A stretch of 8,881 nucleotides of DNA, taken from the NCBI GenBank assembly GCA_903918705.1, contig CAIXFP010000793.1:1-8881 (forward strand). Reading direction: 5' to 3'. The stretch comes from an uncultured Pseudomonadota bacterium. GTDB lineage: Bacteria; Pseudomonadota; Gammaproteobacteria; Burkholderiales; Thiobacillaceae. Made by a program: the position numbers and the translations under genes. Of this stretch, positions 5,823 through 8,881 are shown piece after piece. Under the pieces are notes generated by a model, which saw only the letters and a program-made list of their open reading frames with translations, was not told the DNA's origin and ran no database searches. Position 1 is the stretch's first letter, and the number at the start of each line of letters is the position of its first letter.

Positions 5823-6890
5823 TCACAACCCTACCGACTCGGACTCCATGAGCTGTTCTATCCACGCCCCCGCCGCGTCTCCCCGCTGCACGTGCAGATC
5901 AAGCATGTCGCAGGCGAGGCGGCGCCAGTGTTCGCATCCCTTTCCCGCGATGCGCTCCAGCCCCCTGGGGGAACCGGATACCAGCCAGTCGCGATACTCG
6001 GCGATGAGCGCGGGAAACAGCTTGCGGCGCATGCCCACCAGGTTGGCGAAATAAAAATGGATGGCGGCGGCATTGCCCCGCTCCAGCAGTCCGGGCAAGG
6101 TGGTTAGACAATCGGCCAACAGGTCGCGCACCGCCCGAAGCATGATTTCGCCACGGGTGCCGAGCAAGCCACCCAACAAACTTTCCCAGGCCCCGCCCAG
6201 TTCCTCCCCCGCCCGTGCCTCGCCCAATTCGTGCAGGATGACCTTCTCGGTCTCGCATTCGGTCATGGCCGCCAAGGCGGAATCCGTGTCCTGTTCGAAG
6301 CCGTAGCCCGCCACCGCGCGGCCCATGGCCTCGTTGCGCCGGTTCCAGCGCCACTCCTCGTAACGCTCCCAGAGCCAGCGCCGCAGCGCCTCGGTGCGCA
6401 CGAAGAGTGTGCCCTCCAGCATCATGCCCGGCGGCGCGTCCAGGTCACGTGCATATTCGCAGGAGGAGACATAGATCCGGTGGCCATCGCGCGACTCTTC
6501 GCGCAGCAGGCGCCCAAGGAAGAAATGTGGTTTGCAGAAACGGCCGTAGCCGCCGGAATAGACCAGTCCGTGCGGGGCCAGTTGCCGATTGGCCGCAGCC
6601 ACCGCGAAGGGATCGGCGGCACCGCCGGGCAGCGGCAGGAGTTCAAATGGGTTGGCGCCGATGGCCTCCCAGCGCTGTTCGCGGGCGTTCATCCAGGAGC
6701 CCACCTCGCTCTTGGGCAGGTCATGGCTGAACGGGAGATCGTGTTCCCAGCGGTACAACTCGCGCATCTTCAGGAGAAAGGTACACAGGGTAAGGTCGCC
6801 GGCATGCTGTGCGTCTGAAATGTCGCAATTCTTCTGCACGGCATCCACGAGCGGAGCCAGATCGATGGGGCGCGGTGGGACGAGGGACAT
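5823..6890 (-). CDS. Sfum_1244-like protein of unknown function
   Basis: A 355-residue, probably cytosolic protein rich in Trp, Arg and Leu, without signal peptide or membrane helices. The N-terminus (LVDAVQKNCDISDAQHAGD, 14-32, then LCTFLLKMRELYRWEH, 35-50) matches my memory of the uncharacterised Sfum_1244 family; this was not checked by search. Other visible features are YSGGYGRFCKPHFFLG (111-126), a Trp-rich helix RRWLWERYEEWRWNRR (170-185), and VILHELGEA (217-225), where H220, E221 and E224 could bind a metal. The C-terminal half is mostly helical. Eight cysteines do not form CxxC pairs. The start is supported by GGAG (6898-6901) 7 bases upstream of the ATG. It is the last gene of the K+-channel operon, 77 bp after the RCK gene. 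That gap holds a CATAAT with no good -35, so a separate promoter is possible. Coding is certain; function is not. Confidence 0.8.
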   Translation of the reverse strand: MSLVPPRPIDLAPLVDAVQKNCDISDAQHAGDLTLCTFLLKMRELYRWEHDLPFSHDLPKSEVGSWMNAREQRWEAIGANPFELLPLPGGAADPFAVAAANRQLAPHGLVYSGGYGRFCKPHFFLGRLLREESRDGHRIYVSSCEYARDLDAPPGMMLEGTLFVRTEALRRWLWERYEEWRWNRRNEAMGRAVAGYGFEQDTDSALAAMTECETEKVILHELGEARAGEELGGAWESLLGGLLGTRGEIMLRAVRDLLADCLTTLPGLLERGNAAAIHFYFANLVGMRRKLFPALIAEYRDWLVSGSPRGLERIAGKGCEHWRRLACDMLDLHVQRGDAAGAWIEQLMESESVGL

Positions 6891-6967
6891 GGCCGGTCTC
6901 CGGGGAAGAGGTCAATCAAGTTGAGCAATTTTGTCGGATTATGTTCCGCGCCGCCGCCGTGCGGGAT

Positions 6968-7681
6968 CTAAGCCTCGGGTGCCGCCGCGTTTTCGATCAT
7001 GGCGCGAAAGTGGCCCACATCCTTGCCCGGGCCGATCACCACCAGGACATCGTTGTAATCCAGGTTGTGGTCGATGCCGCGAGTGCTGAAGATCAGATCC
7101 TTGCCCCGTTCCAGGTCTACTACCCCGAGCAGGATGACGTTCTGCTTCATGTGTCGCCGCAGTTCCGACAGGCGCACGCCGTGCAGCCAGGAACCGGCGG
7201 GGATGGTGACCTCGGCGATGTTGAGGTCCTGCAGGCCGAACACCGTCTGCTCCATCAGTTCCACCACTTCCGGTCGCTCGATCAGTTCGTGCACCCGGGC
7301 GCCGCTGATCTCATAAGGGTCCACCACCTTGTCGGCGCCGGCGGCGAGTAACTTCGAGGCGGCCTGCGGTGCCTGGCAGACCGCGACGATGCGCACTTCG
7401 GGATCGAGGGCGCGGGCAGAAATCGCCAGGAACACGTTTTCCGAATCCTCGCCGAGAAGGCAGAACACCCCTTCGATATGGTTGCCGATGCCGACCCCGC
7501 GCAGGGCCTCGTCGTCGGTGTAATCGATGCGCTCGGCCAGCAGGCCCTCCTGGCGCGCCTCCCGGACCCGGACGGCGTCGCGGTCGAGCATGACGAAGGG
7601 CATCCGCGCCATGGACAGGCGCCATGCCACTTCTATGGCCAGAGGGTTGCAGCCGAACAGGGCGAATTTAGGCGGGGTCAT
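6968..7681 (-). CDS. Stand-alone RCK (TrkA-N/TrkA-C) potassium-channel regulatory protein
   Basis: A 237-residue soluble protein with an RCK/KTN Rossmann domain (about 4-125) followed by a TrkA-C domain (about 150-220, including PAGSWLHGVRLSEL and YNDVLVVIGPG). RCK domains form ring assemblies under K+ channels and transporters and open or close them on binding nucleotides or ions. The usual GxGxxG loop is altered here: it reads G10-C-N12-P-L-A15, keeping only the first glycine. The acidic residue after strand 2 (D33 in VMLDRD) is kept. Nucleotide binding may be weakened or of different specificity. The start has GAGAGG (7687-7692) 5 bases upstream. It begins 45 bp after the stop of the channel gene, which carries its own RCK domain, so the two products probably assemble together. 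Full-length TrkA is about twice as long (two RCK units), so this is not TrkA. Confidence 0.87.
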   Translation of the reverse strand: MTPPKFALFGCNPLAIEVAWRLSMARMPFVMLDRDAVRVREARQEGLLAERIDYTDDEALRGVGIGNHIEGVFCLLGEDSENVFLAISARALDPEVRIVAVCQAPQAASKLLAAGADKVVDPYEISGARVHELIERPEVVELMEQTVFGLQDLNIAEVTIPAGSWLHGVRLSELRRHMKQNVILLGVVDLERGKDLIFSTRGIDHNLDYNDVLVVIGPGKDVGHFRAMIENAAAPEA

Positions 7682-7726
7682 GGGCGCCTCTCACGGGGCC
7701 GCAAACATTGTGGGCGAGGTGGTCGT

Positions 7727-8881
7727 TCATGGATTGCCCTTGCGTTGCCGGTGGGTGGCCCGCTCATGGAATTGGGACAGGCTGGCCTGGTAGCCGATCA
7801 ACACGAGAATGTCGCCGGCGCGCAATTGCAGGCGTGGCCCCGGATTGAAGTAGAAATGGCGTCCTTCCAGGTCGTAGCGGCTGTGGCAGTTCTCGCCGGG
7901 CGAGGAATGCGGACGGATGACCCCGAACAGCAGCAGACGCTGGGCGGCGAAGTCGATTTCGCCGATGCGCTGCTTCTCCAGCCAGTCCCCGGCGTGGATG
8001 GGCAGCGGTTCCAGGTGGACCCCGGCGGCGCGGGTAACCACGTCGTAGAGGGCGTCGAAGGCCACCGGCTGGCCGATGAATTCCGCCGCCATGCGCGCCA
8101 CCACCTCATAGGGTCGCACCACATGGGTGGCGCCGGCCTGGATCAGCTTCTTCGCGGTTTCCGCCTTGTTGGCGCGAGACACGATGAGGATGCGCGGCGA
8201 TAGCTGGCGCGCGGTCAGCGTGATGTAGACGTTGCTGACGTCGTCGTGGGTCAGGCAGAGGATGCGCGAGGCCTGGCGGCCCAGTCCCAGGTTGGTGAGC
8301 ATCGCGGTGTCGGTGGCATCGCCGGCCACCGCCTGGTAGCCGAGTCGGCGCGCCAGTTCGACGCTTTCGCCATGGCGGTCGATGATGACGAAGGGGTCGT
8401 CGGCCGCCGCCAGCCGCTCCGCCACCACCTGGCCGATACGTCCGAAGCCGCACACGATGGTGATGTCCGACTCGCGTTCCACCTGGGAATAGACCCGATT
8501 GTCGCGCACCTCGCGCATCTTTTCCTGGAACGCCGTGACGATGATGGAGGTGGCGAAGGAAATCACGCCGATCCCGGCGAACACCAGCACCATGGCCACC
8601 ACCCGGCCTTCCGTGGTGGTGGGCACAATATCGCCGTAGCCGACGGTGGTCAGGGTGATGACCGACCAATACAGGGCGTCCATCAGGGTCTGCACCTGGC
8701 TATTGGGGGCTTCCGCCTCGAACAGATAGATGGCCACCGTGGCGATCAGCACCACGGAGCCGACGAACAGGGACAGGGTGTAGATCTCGAAGCGCTTTTC
8801 CACCAACACCTGGCTGAAAGTGCCCAGGCTATGGGTGTAACGGAACAGCTTCAGCAGGCGGAACAGCAGGAACAGGCGCAG
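7727..8881 (-). CDS. Voltage-sensor-type K+ channel with C-terminal RCK domain, 5' end beyond window
   Basis: The frame is open to the right edge, giving 384 visible residues (numbered from the edge). Residues 1-16 look like an S4 voltage-sensor helix with basic residues at 2, 8, 11 and 14 in the three-residue rhythm of Kv channels. S5 is about 33-54, the pore helix and K+ selectivity filter TTVGYGD lie at 78-84, and S6 is about 94-117. An RCK domain follows with an intact GFGRIG (145-150) and D168 at the end of strand 2, as for NAD(H)-binding members. A TrkA-C domain spans about 288-363. The product should be an inner-membrane tetrameric K+ channel gated by cytosolic ligand and perhaps voltage. 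The first available internal start is a GTG at 8807-8809, but starting there would cut off S4, so the true start lies outside the window. The neighbouring gene, 45 bp downstream, encodes a second RCK protein. Confidence 0.92.
   Translation of the reverse strand: MRLFLLFRLLKLFRYTHSLGTFSQVLVEKRFEIYTLSLFVGSVVLIATVAIYLFEAEAPNSQVQTLMDALYWSVITLTTVGYGDIVPTTTEGRVVAMVLVFAGIGVISFATSIIVTAFQEKMREVRDNRVYSQVERESDITIVCGFGRIGQVVAERLAAADDPFVIIDRHGESVELARRLGYQAVAGDATDTAMLTNLGLGRQASRILCLTHDDVSNVYITLTARQLSPRILIVSRANKAETAKKLIQAGATHVVRPYEVVARMAAEFIGQPVAFDALYDVVTRAAGVHLEPLPIHAGDWLEKQRIGEIDFAAQRLLLFGVIRPHSSPGENCHSRYDLEGRHFYFNPGPRLQLRAGDILVLIGYQASLSQFHERATHRQRKGNP
8519..8526 (-). promoter_or_regulatory. Possible internal ribosome-binding site before the channel's RCK domain
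   Basis: AGGA (8523-8526) lies 4 bases before an in-frame ATG (8516-8518, visible residue 122), between the end of S6 and the start of the RCK Rossmann fold. MthK and E. coli Kch are known to make free RCK domains from an internal methionine in the corresponding place. Here the site also simply encodes Gln-Glu-Lys, so it may be chance. Confidence 0.3.

Noticed and set aside
5886..5897. 12-bp CACGTG-centred palindrome considered as a second parS
   Set aside because: Flanking bases (CTG/CAG) do not match the TGTTNCACGTGAAACA consensus, and it lies inside a coding sequence.
6231..6818. 195-codon plus-strand frame opposite the 355-aa gene
   Set aside because: Shadow frame; the minus-strand gene has a good ribosome-binding site, operon context and a family-like N-terminus.
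6930..6960. CATAAT in the gap before the 355-aa gene considered as a promoter
   Set aside because: No recognisable -35 at proper spacing; noted only as a possibility in the gene entry.

Overview
The window comes from a GC-rich proteobacterial chromosome, most likely a betaproteobacterium. Codon use is GC-rich throughout. A perfect parS centromere site lies at the left edge. The few codons beyond it read leftwards as the start of an mnmG (gidA)-like gene, the usual neighbour of the replication origin and the parAB locus. That gene identity is an inference from four codons. I see no insertion sequence, phage gene, CRISPR array, rRNA or tRNA; it reads as ordinary chromosome with several poorly characterised membrane and ion-channel genes.

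Layout. (1) Positions 1-108 are an intergenic strip with the putative leftward mnmG start, a leftward promoter, and the 16-bp parS core inside a 26-bp perfect palindrome. The promoter's -35 element overlaps the parS. (2) Positions 109-1896 (minus) encode a complete ABCB-type ABC exporter half-transporter. (3) Positions 2061-5807 are all plus strand. They hold a small unknown gene, a 648-bp stretch without a convincing gene, a tight three-gene membrane cluster (DUF4337 protein, AI-2E/PerM-family permease, DUF1345 protein with an ATGA overlap), and a small unknown gene of 86 codons. (4) Positions 5823-8881 are all minus strand. They form a likely potassium-channel operon, transcribed right to left: a voltage-sensor-type K+ channel with a C-terminal RCK domain (its 5' end runs off the window), a free-standing RCK protein whose nucleotide-binding glycine motif is degenerate, and a 355-residue cytosolic protein resembling the Sfum_1244 family. 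The two blocks converge with only 15 bp between stop codons.

How the genes may work together. The clearest functional unit is the right-hand operon. A pore-forming subunit carrying one RCK domain sits directly upstream of a separate RCK protein, so the gating ring could be built from two different RCK subunits. This resembles the RCK1/RCK2 pair of BK-type channels, but split over two genes. The third gene is of unknown role and is the best candidate for a new partner. The three plus-strand membrane genes are probably co-transcribed, but their substrate cannot be read from sequence. The parS links the left edge to ParABS chromosome segregation.
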